From NCBI GenBank assembly GCA_030549495.1, contig JAUIRK010001049.1:496001-560000 (forward strand): a stretch of DNA of 64,000 nt, in the 5' to 3' direction. The notes under the pieces were generated by a model. It was not told where the DNA came from, ran no database searches, and worked only from the letters and a program-made list of their open reading frames with translations. This stretch comes from Nectonema munidae. Lineage: Eukaryota; Nematomorpha; Nectonematoida; Nectonematidae. Position numbers and translations under genes: made by a program. Positions 47,030-60,200 of this stretch are shown piece after piece. Position 1 is the stretch's first letter. Every line of letters begins with the position of its first letter.

Positions 47030-47500
47030 TATATCCGATTTTTTATTAATAAATTAGCGAAAATGATGTTGTGGTCTGATAAGCTGTAAACGGTGACACC
47101 AGAGTTGTTTGTAAGGGATGTGCTTTTAGTGAGGCTTAAATCTAGTTTGGATTTGTATTTTCCCTTTAATAAATGTTGCATTTAATAAGTTGATATAGAG
47201 AAAATTGGATTTTCATTTTCGACCAATCTTGATAAGTTGTGTTTTTGCGTTGTAAAAGATTTGTAGTTGTAATCTCCGATAATTATATTCGCACTATTAT
47301 TCATTTTTAGTAATGATAACTGAGACAATGAAACCACAAAGTCTGGTTTGGGTTGGTGTCTTTGATTGATTTGGAAAGTTTTGCAGTTGATATTTGATTT
47401 GTAGTAGGAAGGATTGCGTCACCTTTCTTTCTTTTCGATTCCTTGCGAATGCAATTGCAGTTGTTTAGGTGTTGTGTGAATCTCATCACTGTCCATCTAA
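47030..47500 (-). pseudogene. LINE endonuclease (APE-type) fragment
   Basis: The minus strand near 47290-47040 reads NIIIGDYNYKSFTTQKHNLS, a gap, KYKSKLDLSLTKSTSLTN and VTVYSLSDHNIIFANL. These are the late motifs of the apurinic-type endonuclease of non-LTR elements (iiGDfN ... LDLi.t ... SDH.pi), including the Asp-Asn pair and the final Asp-His. One stop lies between GDYN and LDL. The adjoining 60-codon frame at 47489-47307 may belong to the preceding part but is out of frame. No reverse transcriptase follows; the SINE at 46876 abuts it. Confidence 0.6.
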
Positions 47501-47863
47501 TTAAGATCTACTTTCACTCCAGATGTAGAATTTTCTGTTGCTCCACCTCTGCTGGCCTGTTTATAAACTAAAAAGAATGGCGCGTGATTATCTTTCTTGC
47601 GATTGTTAAAAAAATAGGCTTGGCACCCCATCAACATTTAAAAATTATATGCATCTTTCCAAAAATTCTTCTTGATTTATTTTCTCGTGTTTAATACACC
47701 TCACATAGGGAAATGTTTTTTTGCGATTTTGCCGAAATTTGCAATCAATTTAATCCAATAATTCCAAAATTTTTGTATTTATTTAATATGAAAAATGTGA
47801 ATTTATCATTGTATGTATACCCTAATTTTTTTTAGGTCAGATTTTCTATAATTATTTTCTTCA

Positions 47864-48215
47864 ATGCCTAGAGTTTCACTAAGTGAAATTCAAAGTCAAA
47901 GCCAGCAGAGAATCGATTCCATAAACAAGCTTTTGATCAATAAGGCAAACGTTCCAGAAACATCTAGCAACGCAGAAAGTATAGTTTGTTCATTTTTTCG
48001 CAGTCTTGACTTCATATTCATCCGTTTCTTAGCCTCAGTTGAAGAAGAAAAGGATTCTCTTGAAACGAGCTCTCTTCTTCGAAAGCTTTTGCGTAAAAAT
48101 TTGAAAGAATATGGAAGTGATAAATACATCCTTGAGAGGTATTCTGATACCAAATCGCCTTTATATTCTGTCAAGAGCTTTGAAGATCTACATCTCAACC
48201 AAAACTTGCTCAACG
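47864..48215 (+). CDS. DDX19: DDX19 exon 1 (residues 1-118)
   Basis: The ATG at 47864 opens a frame through [14 protein letters not shown] and [14 protein letters not shown] to NQNLLN plus one base of a Gly codon, with donor GTTTGT at 48216. A TTTTTTTAG acceptor-like site at about 47835 suggests a 5' non-coding exon or a trans-splice site. An in-frame 54-nt segment, 47979-48032, begins GTATAG and ends TTTCTTAG; if it is an intron the join is GAA-ACC and the protein is 475 residues. The hydrophobic peptide it would otherwise encode ([13 protein letters not shown]) has no place in the family, so splicing is likely. Confidence 0.9.
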
Positions 48216-51200
48216 GTTTGTTTATATTATACACAATTTCTAGAAATTCGAGCTAAGTATCTTTGCTTTTTCGATCTTTTGAGATATATATGTATATTTA
48301 TTTAAAGTAACAGCCAGAAATTTTTATTTGGAAGGGCCAAATGGGGCACTACTTTGTAGTTCGATTTGTGTTTATGAGCTCATTTCTATACTCTATTTCT
48401 TGTTAACATTTTAAGTTTAATCATGGTTAATATTTCTTATCTTCTTTTCTCAAACCAAAGAATGATTTGTTATTATAAATCTGCTTTCTTATTACAGGTA
48501 GAAGGCGCATCTTAACAAAGTTAACAATTTGATCGTTGTTACCGTCGATGATATCAATAATTTTTCCATATTTTGATTTCGTTTGCATTATATTCTTAGT
48601 ATAAGCATAGCGTCAAAAAATGAATTCATTATTTCATTTTAATTTCTAAATTTCAATTTTTTGATGCTGGGACCATAACTTAGATGGGCCCGGTCCTAAA
48701 TTCCCCATAGCTGGTTATGTAGCTGTATGTGTTAGTGGTCTGGCAAGGCCACGGGAGACAACAAAAAGAAACAACGAAATGTATAGAAAGTATATGTAAC
48801 ATGCAAAGCATAGGCGTTTGCCAGACATACTGTATCAAAAGCTTGGCAAAGCGTTCTAGACATTTTTTATGCTGAACGAAGTGTGACAAGTATAATGTAT
48901 AATGTTACACATTTGTAAGGTTTTTAAAATCTTAATAACTTTTTTAAATAATTTTTTTCAGAAAAAAAAGATGATTTTTTATAACTTTTTCAAAATTAGT
49001 TCACTTTTTTGAAACTATGAAACAATGTTTTCTTGGTCTATATTAACAGCTATGTAAACTTTGGTCAATTTACATTTTGTTGAAAAAAAGTTATAAGCGC
49101 CCAAAATTTTTTACAAAAACGTATATTCTACTATATACAGCTTTTGCTTTTGAAGCATATGAAATGCTTCCGAAGCTTTGGCAAGCTATCGATATACATA
49201 ACATAATTTTAAGACTGAGCCTATAAAATATCGCATCTACATAAAGAGAAGAATGTACGAGTATCAAACATACTCAAACATTCTATCCTTCCAATAAATA
49301 TCTAATCTATTCTTGAAAGTATTTAAAAGTAGGAGAGTTCCTATCATTGACCATTCTTTGACAGAAAAATCTTCTTAAATAAGACTTTTTACAATAAGAT
49401 TTCTGGAATATATTTAAGAGTGAAATCTTTGGGTTCTCTTTGAATATTCAGGTAATATTTTCGAGCTCGATAAAGTAAGGAAGGCAAACTTAAATCTTTT
49501 AATCGAGAAATCTTCTTAGTAATAATTCTCTCAACTCTTTCAATATTAACAGCATGATATGCAAAAGAAATGATATTGCCATACTCTAAAATGGGTCTGA
49601 CCAAGGCTTTATAAAGAATTGGAGCAGTGGCAGTATGAAGCGAAGAAAAATATTTTCACACTTGTGAAAAGTAGCGAAGGCTTTGGAAACTCTTCGAAAT
49701 ATTGTCAGAGAAAAGAAGTTTAGTGGGGATGATAACGCCCAAGCCATTTTGTGAGTCAATCGTTTTCAAGGTGTGGGAGCCAAGGAAATATTTTCCATCA
49801 TTCTGACATCCTATCTGCAAGTGCGTACATTTAGCGAAGTTAGGCTTCATGCCCCATCTATAAAAAATATAGTTCTGGCAAGCCCATACTTTGCATGTTA
49901 CATATACTTTCTATACATTTCGTTGTTTCTTTTTGTTGTTTTCCGTGGTCTTGCCAGACCATTGATATGCTACTTGTATATTTTTTTAATGATCCTAGGA
50001 CCCTCTTTTGGAGAAATAAAGAGACGACAAAATTTTACACGAATCCTAAGCTTATGCAATATAAAAAATCGTCTTTTGATTTTACATTTTAGTTTTGGTC
50101 TAAGTGTTGGCAAGCTGAAGCGAACGCTACTTTTAAACACTTTAGATTTTGTTATGCTAGCAGCCAATTAATATAACAATCAAGTCATTTAACTATCTTT
50201 CTAGCACGGGTACAAAAGGCATGTACTGAGAGCCGGGCGGTTAAAAACATATCATAGATAAAATATACGTTATTTGTAAAACATCACTTATCTATCTTTA
50301 CCACAGTTTATACAAGTTGTTTCCCCACTTTACTAGTAAGTTCCACATGGCACGTGTTGAACCATAAATACGTGTGGACAACTCAAAAAAATATGTTATG
50401 TAGGTGTTGATTACTGAGTGTACATTTACAATCATCAAATATGGTGTTTTCTTGTGCCTTTGTGGTTTCATAGCTTGATAAAGAAGGTACCATTTGCTCT
50501 TATGTTTGATGTATGTATGTTAATGTGTGCTTAATGGGGCGTATTCTGTTAATGCTCGAATGACATTTAGTGTTTTGTTTGTTCTTTAGTGTTTCGTTTT
50601 ACTTGTGAGCTTGAGTCAAATAATATTGCTAGAAGTTTGGATCTTTATTTGTCTTGATCGAAATTGAGTTTTAATAGAAACTGTCGAATTGCCGTGTTCT
50701 ATTGCATATTTAGCTCTTTTGTTTGTTGAGCCTTGATAAACTTGTTGTATTTGCCTCTTTAAAGTGTCTGAATGTCTGAAACTATTGCTCCTTATCCACC
50801 CAACGTTGAAAGCGTATAAAATTGCGTGGAAGAAAAAAGGAAATGTGAATTTTTCTATATCTATCGGTATGATATTATTTTACATACATCCGGAGACCTA
50901 GGTTTAAGACAAAATACGAAAAGATAAAACATTTCTCCATAAAATTTGGCCTTGTATCTCGACATGCGGGAATCTATTTCCACTTAATTTTTTGTGATAT
51001 TTATCCTTTTTAAAAATAAGAATTGTAAACAACACTTGACGTAAAATTTGAGCAACAAGCCCGGCGAATTCTCAACGAAAAAGCAGCTATGCCTATAAAT
51101 ACTAAAATATCTAGAAAGTATACGCCCAGTATGTTCTCATTGCAATCACTTGGAAACAATTTGGGTTGGGGTCAGGTACATACTTTTCAATTTCCTCGTC

Positions 51201-54200
51201 CAGAACGTCGCAATGGTAATGCCTCGCTGTAGCTTATCCATTTTTCTTCAGGTATATATGATCTTGGATTCGATAGGCCTTCCCGAATTCAAGAAATTGC
51301 TCTCCCACTGCTCCTCTCTGATCCTCCCCAAAATTTGATTGCACAGTCACAGAGTGGCACGGGGAAGACGGCAGCTTTTGCTCTCACCATGCTCTCACGC
51401 ATCGACACTCAAGAAGTGCACCCGCAAGCATTGTGCCTTGCGCCAACCTTTGAATTAGCATTGCAGATCAAAGATGTTATCAAAGATATGGGAAAATTCA
51501 TCCAAAACCTCGTTGTTTACCATGCCAAAAGAGTTGACTTTTCTTTTTCCTTTTAATATATTTCATCTTAACACCCTTCTCATCCAATTTTTCCTTCACA
51601 TGGTTGTCGTTTGTGCTAATCTACTTATCCAAATTCACGTAGTCAGCGCGCGCCACATTTCTCTAGCGAGCCTTAATCCGCTTCTTTTTTTTTTTAACAA
51701 AACCGGTATCATCATCGCCATCGCTAATCTTTGCTGATTTTTCCAGCCGATTTTGTTTCATATTTGTTTTTATTTAAAATAAAATAAGCCAAAGTTTTCA
51801 GCCTTGCAAACACTTTCAAAATCAATCATATACGTCTAATATGTGCAAATGGAACGATTCCCTTCTAAAAAAATGAACAATAAATATAATGTTCCATCCT
51901 ACATCTTCCAGTTCAACATGCTTTGTTTATCTGGAGGTGTGCATTTATAAAAGTAGTTATTATTTTGATATAACTTTGCTGGAAAGTTTTTTTTGAGCAA
52001 AGGAAAAATAGTGGAATTTCATACAATGAATTGATTTATAAAAAATATAGAAGATGCTAAATCATGGATTAAAATACTTAAACAAGATGAGGAAGAACTA
52101 TAACTGCTGTTTATTTTCTTAAAGAACTTTAGCTGGAATGATTCCATTTTATTCAGTAAAGTGTAGTTGGAGGAGCCCAAAGTATATTGGCATAGCTAAT
52201 ATATGGAAAAACATAAACTTAGTATAGTATTTTTTTAAATTTTGGGTGGAATGGGTTTTTCAATTTTACTCAAAACAGCATTGAAGCGGAAAATTTTAAC
52301 GATAGATTTTATGCGGAGCGCCCAAGAAAATTTTCCGTAAGAATAACGCCAAGAAAAGTGAATTCAGAAACTTTCTAATAAAGAATGATCGATTAGAAGT
52401 GTTAAATTAGACTTTATAGGTTTACTATCTACATTTTTTGTAATTAATAGTTGAAACCATTTCATGAATATTGTTAAGAATAAAAGAAACAAGATTATAA
52501 TGAAAATTTAAACAGAAGCTTAACGTCATCAGCATAAATAAGCGTTGAACATTTACCATCAAGAAAAAATGGAAGATCATTGATGTACAGTAAGAAAAGG
52601 AGAGGCCCCAGAATAGAACCTTGAGGGACTCCTTGAGACATTGGGTAAAGTAAAGATGAAATGAAGAAAAATCTCTCTGTAAATAACTTGAACGCTGTGT
52701 GAGTAAGGGTGAGCCAAATCCCAGTCTATACAACTTGTGCAACAAAAGACTGAATTACAGTATCGAAGGCTTTTGCCTACTCAAGAAAGACAGCAAACAA
52801 TGAATCTTTACCATAAAAAGTCAAAAATCTTCAAACAAAATGAAGCAGTGCCGTTTCAGTGGAGGAGCCGGAAAGAAAGGCATATTGTTGTGGCGAGATT
52901 AAATGTTTGTAAAAGAAACGGATGATTTATCAAAGTCATGAAAAAATCGTAAATCAAATAAGTCATACGATATACTAAAAAAAACTTTCATATAAAATTA
53001 TGTATAGGAAGTTAAATCTCTATTTTGGAAATTTAGTATTGAAAAACAAGTTTTATTATTTTGGAGCAGTGTCTTTGCTCAATTGGTAGCAGCGAAGCGT
53101 GAACAAGTAAATGCGGGTGTCGTACACAAAGCTGGCCAGCGCACGCAACAATTTTCCACCGAAGCAACATTAGATAACGACATGTCTTGAGTGGGCCAAA
53201 ATAATAAAACGTGCAAATCAGTATTATATAACTTTATATTTCCCAAAACCTTTCGAGTTTGGACACAACAGAGGATGTCGTTTTGTCATTTGTCATATAA
53301 ATAAGGGTTAGGGTTAGGGTTAGATGCACTTTCCTTGCATGTGCTTTAATATTTATTATTGGAAGAGATTTAAAATATTGAAATCGAATGAGCTGACGTT
53401 GTTTAATTTTGTTTTGTTTTAAATAAATGGAGAGGCAAAGGTGTAAAAATTATTCAATGAGGTGGCTACAATTGCATTTCTAGTTGAAGAATTATTTTAT
53501 CTTCTTAGTGTTTGAGTTTTCAGTCTACTTCTAAGAATTAATCATCTCGAAATATTGTCAGAAAAGTAAAAATTGAAAATCTAGAAGAGGTGAGATGAAT
53601 TAATAAAAATTTGAAAAATGACACATGATTACACACCCAAAATGTTATCATCAAAAATAATTTCTATATGTTAAATTAGTTTGGTACTAGTTTCAAAGAA
53701 AAAACAACGATCAATTAATTACGCGTTTTAAAATATAAGTACGGTATATTTCTATATAGAAAGAACAGCTACATCTTTTATAATTTCGTTTAAAACTATA
53801 TATTTTAAAAGCCTAGCATGTAAACGAAACGATGTACATATTTCCATAGATTTTTTATTTCAAGTATCAGATTTGGAAATTATTACCTCAACAATAGTGA
53901 CTTTTAACCCTATGCTTACGATATTTTTTGACTCAAACCGGAAAAAGATAAACACAGAATGCCAAAGTTTCTGCAACTTAGATAAATATTTTTAGTTATC
54001 CAAAGTTCAAAGTATAATTTTTTTGATATATAATCGGAACTGTCTGGACTAAATCGAGACTTGTGGTAATCGTATCTAAACTTATTATTTGTATTTTTAT
54101 CATGATGTAAAAAACACTTTGTAGTTAATTATTTTGATCGATATTCATCCTACATATCCTGCAATATATCGCTTTTTCACACAGATCACGTGTTTTCTCA

Positions 54201-57200
54201 ATAAACTTCCAATTCCTTTCTTCTATAGATCTTTGCCAAGAAGGAAAGTATTGATTTTTATCCGAACATGTTGAAATAAATTAGATCGATTATTTCAAAA
54301 TGGATCTGGGATTATGCTACGTAGTGTAGTTGGTGATAGATATTCGAGTGCATTTCAAACAGATATGTGGGATTCAATACATTCAAAAAATAGTATTTCA
54401 TTCCTTTTGTACCTCACCAATACAACTCTTTATACTGAGACCGCCATCTAGGTTGTTTTTATTTGATCTCGGTTTTTTGGATTGAACTTGTATTTTTATA
54501 ATTTCAAAATCTTATCCGTGATTATTTTGATCTTCTTGCAGAAGATGTTAGTGTGTGGTGCATGCCAGTGGCGGATCAAGAAATTTCTTATAGGGGGGGG
54601 GGGGGGGGCGAAATCCATTTAAATTTTGCTAAGAGTCTTCAGAGAATACGACAGCTGTATTATGTCTTTTGGAATCACTAATTACCTGTTTTCATATTGT
54701 TAACATGTAATCAACTACCAACAAGTATTGTTTTAGGAAAAAGCAAAATTAGTAAGGTAATTTTCGAAGCCATTTTTCATAAGGCTAGGCCCATGAGCCC
54801 CCCCCCCCCCCTATTTGGATCTGCCACTATGCAGAAGGTTGTTTTCATTTCTTGTTGAGTTTCTCGGAGCATTATAATGATCACTTAAGTCCATTTAATG
54901 GATAAATGTTCTACCCTTGTATTTCTTATTAATCCATACGTAGAAACACACCGCAACCTCAGTTACTTGAAGTTCGGTAAAGGTTTTGCTGAAACTTACT
55001 ATGTATTCGCTTGATTTGTTTATTAATTAACTAATAATGTTAATATTTTGAATACAGCATAGTTTTCATAGTCATAAAGTATCATTAATTTTTCAGGAAG
55101 ATAAAGGAGATGGACGAAAAACTAAAACGAAATTGCTTAGTGAGGAGAACTTAGGGTGGGAGATGGGTGAATAAACAGAGACAGTTTGAGGAATTACCGA
55201 AATGAACACAATGCACATCTGTGTAAAAGTGATCATAAATACACAGAGATTCATCACTATATTGCGGAGAAAAATCTTGAAGCGATACTTGGCCCAGTAT
55301 TTTTAGTGCATATACAAAAGACAAGATTTATATCATTGATACTTTACATTTCACTTTTCCTGCTCATGCTTTTTAATTGTTAAGTTGTGTTAAGAAGAGG
55401 TAATTGGAAATGATTATTTCAATTTTCTATCCTTACATCCATTCCACACTAGAATATTTTGAACTCTACCATTTCTAGGGTGATGATTTCAAAGGCATAG
55501 TTCTCAAGTGTCATATCATAGTTAGTACGTCTGGCACTGTTCAAAAGATGATACACCTGAAGGCCTTCGATCCTTCAAGTATTTTTCACCTTCTTTATAA
55601 GATTTTTTGTTTCACTTTTTATTCATTTTTTATTTTGATGCCTCATTTTTTCCGTTCTCGTATATGTGCATATGTGCATATGTTACAGTAAGACTGAACG
55701 CAGAGATTTCATTAAATCCTTTTATCAAAAAAACCTTTGGGGAATGTACTGAGTGTTTCACTACCCTCTCACGCACGCCGTGTTTTCATTGAGAATGTAT
55801 AATTCAGACTTTTGTTAAGAGGTTTGTTGCTCGATTTGAACGAAAGGGGCGCAGTAACAAAGCTCCCACTAACTCAACCAACCCCCTATGCATCAAAAGC
55901 ATGATAAATCCAGGAAAATTTTATACCCGCAAAATTACATGTGAGCTATAATGCTGGGCTAATGTCTATGACTTGTCTGATTATAATAAGAGGTATAACA
56001 AAGGAATGATATAATATTGAAGGTTTTATTTCATTCAGTTTTTTATTTTTTATATAAAATTTGTTAAATAAAACAGACAACAGGAAACAACAATAGAAAG
56101 TAAAAAATAGACGAATGACAAATCTCGTTTGCCTCCCTACATAAGCAAAAAAACTTTTAACTAAAAAATTATTACTCTTATTTTGTGTAAGTAATGGTGA
56201 TCTCTTTGCCTAAGTAAAAAGGTTTACTTGGTTGTTGGTAGGAAGCGTGTTGTAGAGTGGGAGTCGCGCGAAGGGTTCGGCGTGGGAGTCGTAAAATCAT
56301 TGCCACTCCGGCTCCAATTTCATAAATAGTTGTATTGATATATGTTAGATTGAAAGGTTAGACACTCTTTTTAGTGTGCGACATTGCAAAAACGCCATCT
56401 AAAATGTTTGCCAATACAGTAGTCCAAGCCTTGTATTTTTGCAAGCGATAGAAAAAGGCTGAAAAATTCAATAAAATTAAAGAATGAACTTTTTTATTTT
56501 ATGTTAAAATTAGTTTGTAAGAGAGCAAAACTCAGTCTTAGATAAAAAGGTTATAGACAATAATTTGAAAATCTTTTGGAAGACAATGCAGGAAAGAACT
56601 AAACTACGAATATAAACCAATAGAACTTCTTAATTAATTATGTTGAAGAAAATAGATCAGACTTTTGCCTGCATCACGAAGTAGAAATAACGAGCTTGAA
56701 ATATGGTTCATATTATTATCAACAGTCATTAATGTTAAAAAATTTTACATAAATGGCGTTGCAACGTCCCTCATGCAAATGTTGAATAACATGGACGGAG
56801 AGGGATAAATAGTTCCAAGGCGGCGAGGAAGTTGTGGGAGTGATTTGTGCAAGTCCAATTAGTGGAGGAGAATGTTTTAGCATATGAATGCAGTGTGTGG
56901 ATGATGCTTACATTTAATGCTGCGTGTGTTTTTGTATATACATTTGTTGAAAATTGAGCAGATGAATTTAGATGGACTTGACCTGGGTTTATTGCTGTCT
57001 CCCCAAAAAGAATTAGCCAGATTAGAAAAGGAGTGTAATGGAAGTCTGACCCAAACAAAAATAAACGGCTGTTGTCACTGAACGTGTGAACGAATGAATT
57101 GTTGTCGAGATTTGCATCTTCGGGGTGTAGATGAATTCCACTTTTTGCATTTGTAGGGAGATTGTTGAAGTAGGCAGGCCGTGATTCTACGTATGCTCGT

Positions 57201-60200
57201 TTTTGTATAAAATGTTTTATTTGTGTTTGACATCGTGAATAGATCTTTTTTTGGTAACAGGATTGAAAATCTTTGTTTTGGATGAAGCCGATGTGATGAT
57301 TGAAATTCCTGGCTTCGCAGACACCTCCATTCGAATACACAATCAACTCGAAAAAGCGCAGGCCTGTCAACAACTCCTCTTTTCCGCAACTTTTAGTGAT
57401 AAAGTCATGCATTTCGCCAAAAAAATGTTGCCGACAGCGAACATCATCAAACTGGAGCGCAGTGAGATCGCCTTGAACAACATAGCGCAATACTTTATCA
57501 AGTACTTCAAACTTTCAATGAAAACACATTGGGGGGGGGGGCGGTCGCCCCCCGGATGTGCGCCCCTGTTTCCTATGCTATACGTTAAAACATAATTTTA
57601 TTTGTTATTAAAACGGTGTGATTACATTTCACATTTTATTTTTAATGCAGTAAATTTAATAAGAAATTTTGCCGCTAAACAAATTTTTCTTGAAAATTTA
57701 TCGATAAAATACTAATTTTTGCATGGGAAGTTCTTTTCACAAGTCATTCCAATGTTTTAGATGCAACGACTTCGATGAAAAAATCCGCGCCTTGATCAGT
57801 ATATATGGAGCCGGGTCTTTTGGACAGTGCATCATTTTTTCCGACTCAAAAAAACGCGCGGCCAGAATCGTCGAGATTTTTTGCAGTGAAAGTATTTCAC
57901 TTTTCTTGTTTTTCACTACCTCTATCGTTGTGTCTTAGATAGGCAATACCTTCATTCGTACTCGATCCCCACGTTTATATCAGTAAGACTACACTTCTCA
58001 GCATCAAATTATTTTAGAAATGACATTTTTACTTCAAAATATTAACAAAAATTATCTTTTTACATGGCATCGCACATCACAAAATGTCCTGTTTAACCGA
58101 AATTACTTCCCTATACTTGTATCTAAAACATGTTAAAACTTCCCTTTCATTCTGCGAAAAGTAATGCGGTTAATCGGAAATTTAGGCGAGCTTTGTCGAA
58201 GCAAAGAAAGGTGCCTCACAGATAAGTGCAGACTCATCCATCCTAAGTTGCCCTTTATTCGTACTATTTTTATTGCGCACATTTTGTTATTCTTGGGCCT
58301 GTATAAAGCATATTTACTTCGCTTCAGAAAAGTTAGCGAAGTTCTTTAGACAAAAAATAAACATTAGTTCTGTTCCTGTTTTTCTTAGTTGCGAAGACCC
58401 CTTTTATCGCCTTTCGTTCATGGCACAGTAGTCGTGGTGCCACAGTTTCTTCCTATATATATTTTTTAAATATTTTATCTGATCGATTGAATGAAATATG
58501 ATACAGCGAAAACCGGTTATAAGGAATTTGAGGGTACCTTAATAATATTTCGCTATATCGTATTAAAACTAGAAATAAATCTAAACTAAAAGTATAATAA
58601 TATAAGATTATTCTCATACATTAATTTTTTTGTAAAATAATCTTCTATTTTTGTTTGTTTTCCCAGCTGGAGTTAAATAAAAATTGTTCGATTTTTAACA
58701 ACATGGTGTCTTCTATTTCGCGCTGAGAACAAGATAAAAGAAGTTTTTCAAGTGCTCTTCTGGCTTCAGCTTTAGTGACTAAGTTTTGTTCATTGTCTGT
58801 GGCATCATTTTCCTCTGCGTCTTCATCAGAATCCATATTTTTTTTAACAAGACGTAATTGACGTCAGAAGTGACTAAATTTGCGTCAACACTAATCACAT
58901 CTTCAAGATTTATATACTTTCTTTTTTTCTCTTTCTATATTTTTGATTTTGATTATCATACTCTGTATTAATATTTTCACACCTTCATCTTAGAACACAA
59001 TCCACACTGAGAAAAACATTCTACAATACCAGCATCACACAGTTAGAGTTGTGAAGTAGTTTTTGGTGGAAAATAACATATTTTAACAGCTTTCAAATCA
59101 GTCAAAGATTTATGAGCAGTGCAATTATCCATAAACAATATGACCTTTCTTTTTTCTTTCTCCATTTTTCGATCAAACTTTGTTATCTAATTTTGAAAAA
59201 TTTTTCTTGTCACCCATGCTTTTGTATTGTACGCATAGTTTTATGGGAGTTTTTTAATGTTTATAAAACACAAGGGGTTTCGACTTTTACCTATAACCGT
59301 CAATGGGTACTTTTCAGTTCCATCACCGTTTGTTACAACTAAATCAGAAACTCTTTCTTTGCTTAACTCACGCGTTTTGTTTGGCAAAACCTTCCAAAAA
59401 ATACTGGTTTCGTCAAGATTAAAAACATCTTTAGAAGAATAAGTACTGATTAACTTCGGTAGCAGAGATTTCCAATCAGAAACTACAGCTGGGTTAACTG
59501 AAACGGCTTTTCCTGTAATTTGCTTGAAAGAAATATTGTTTCTATTTTTCCATCTTGAAATCTAAGAAAAAGAGCATTCCCATTGCAATTCCAAACTTTT
59601 TACAAAGTCTGTAGCTTTGTTTTGAAGAATCACCCCATTTATAGGTAAATCTTGAGATCTTACATTAACAAACGATTCCAACAACTTTCCATCTAATTCA
59701 CTCACTTCGAGTTTCTCGGTCTTTTAGATTTGCTTGAAAGAAAGCCTGAGTAATATAAATTCAAGATTTTTCTTTATCTCTAAGAATTGTAGGTTACTTA
59801 GCTTTTAGTTTCATTTAGGCTCGTATATATTGTATATTTTATATCCTAGTTGTTGGAAATAGAAGTAAGTGATATGCATCCTAAGAGAAAGAAAGTAAAG
59901 GCATTAATCGCATACAAATCCAGGAACATTTTATACCCGCAAAATTACATGTGAGCTATAATGCTGGGCTAATGTCTAGGCAAAGGGTTGATCCATTCTT
60001 GTGATAATAATGCTGTGCTTCATTCTTTTCAGAAATGAAGGTTGGGTTGTTGACTAGCGACCTGGACGTGGAGCAAAGAGCGGCGGTCATCAACAGATTC
60101 AGAGAAGCCAAGGAGCGTGTGCTCATCGCCACCAACGTTCTCGCGCGCGGCATCGACGTGGAGCAAGTGAATCTCGTTATCAACTTTGACATTCCAACCA

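Larger units (their letters stand above)
48216..51251. other. DDX19 intron 1
   Basis: 3036 bp. It holds two oppositely oriented ~95-bp mini-MITEs, a LINE C-terminal fragment between them, and an exon-like open stretch at 51029-51229 just before exon 2. 50170-51028 shows nothing recognisable. Confidence 0.8.
51533..55478. other. DDX19 intron 2
   Basis: 3946 bp, containing a LINE reverse transcriptase on the minus strand, a second SINE-like unit, a short telomere-like repeat and a MITE. The stretches 53330-54560 and 54835-55470 show nothing recognisable. Confidence 0.8.
55579..57260. other. DDX19 intron 3
   Basis: 1682 bp, containing a minus-strand SINE, a 63-bp repeat shared with intron 5, and a minus-strand LINE-like frame that abuts exon 4. 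Confidence 0.8.
57892..60032. other. DDX19 intron 5
   Basis: 2141 bp, mostly a decayed Tigger element on the minus strand, then the second copy of the 63-bp repeat shortly before exon 6. Confidence 0.8.

Noticed and set aside
53304-53323. Telomeric repeat as sign of a chromosome end or fusion
   Set aside because: Only about three units, single-copy surroundings and an intact gene spanning it.
56771-57490. 239-codon minus-strand open frame
   Set aside because: Its right third is simply the antisense of DDX19 exon 4. Only the part left of 57245 is kept, as a possible LINE fragment.
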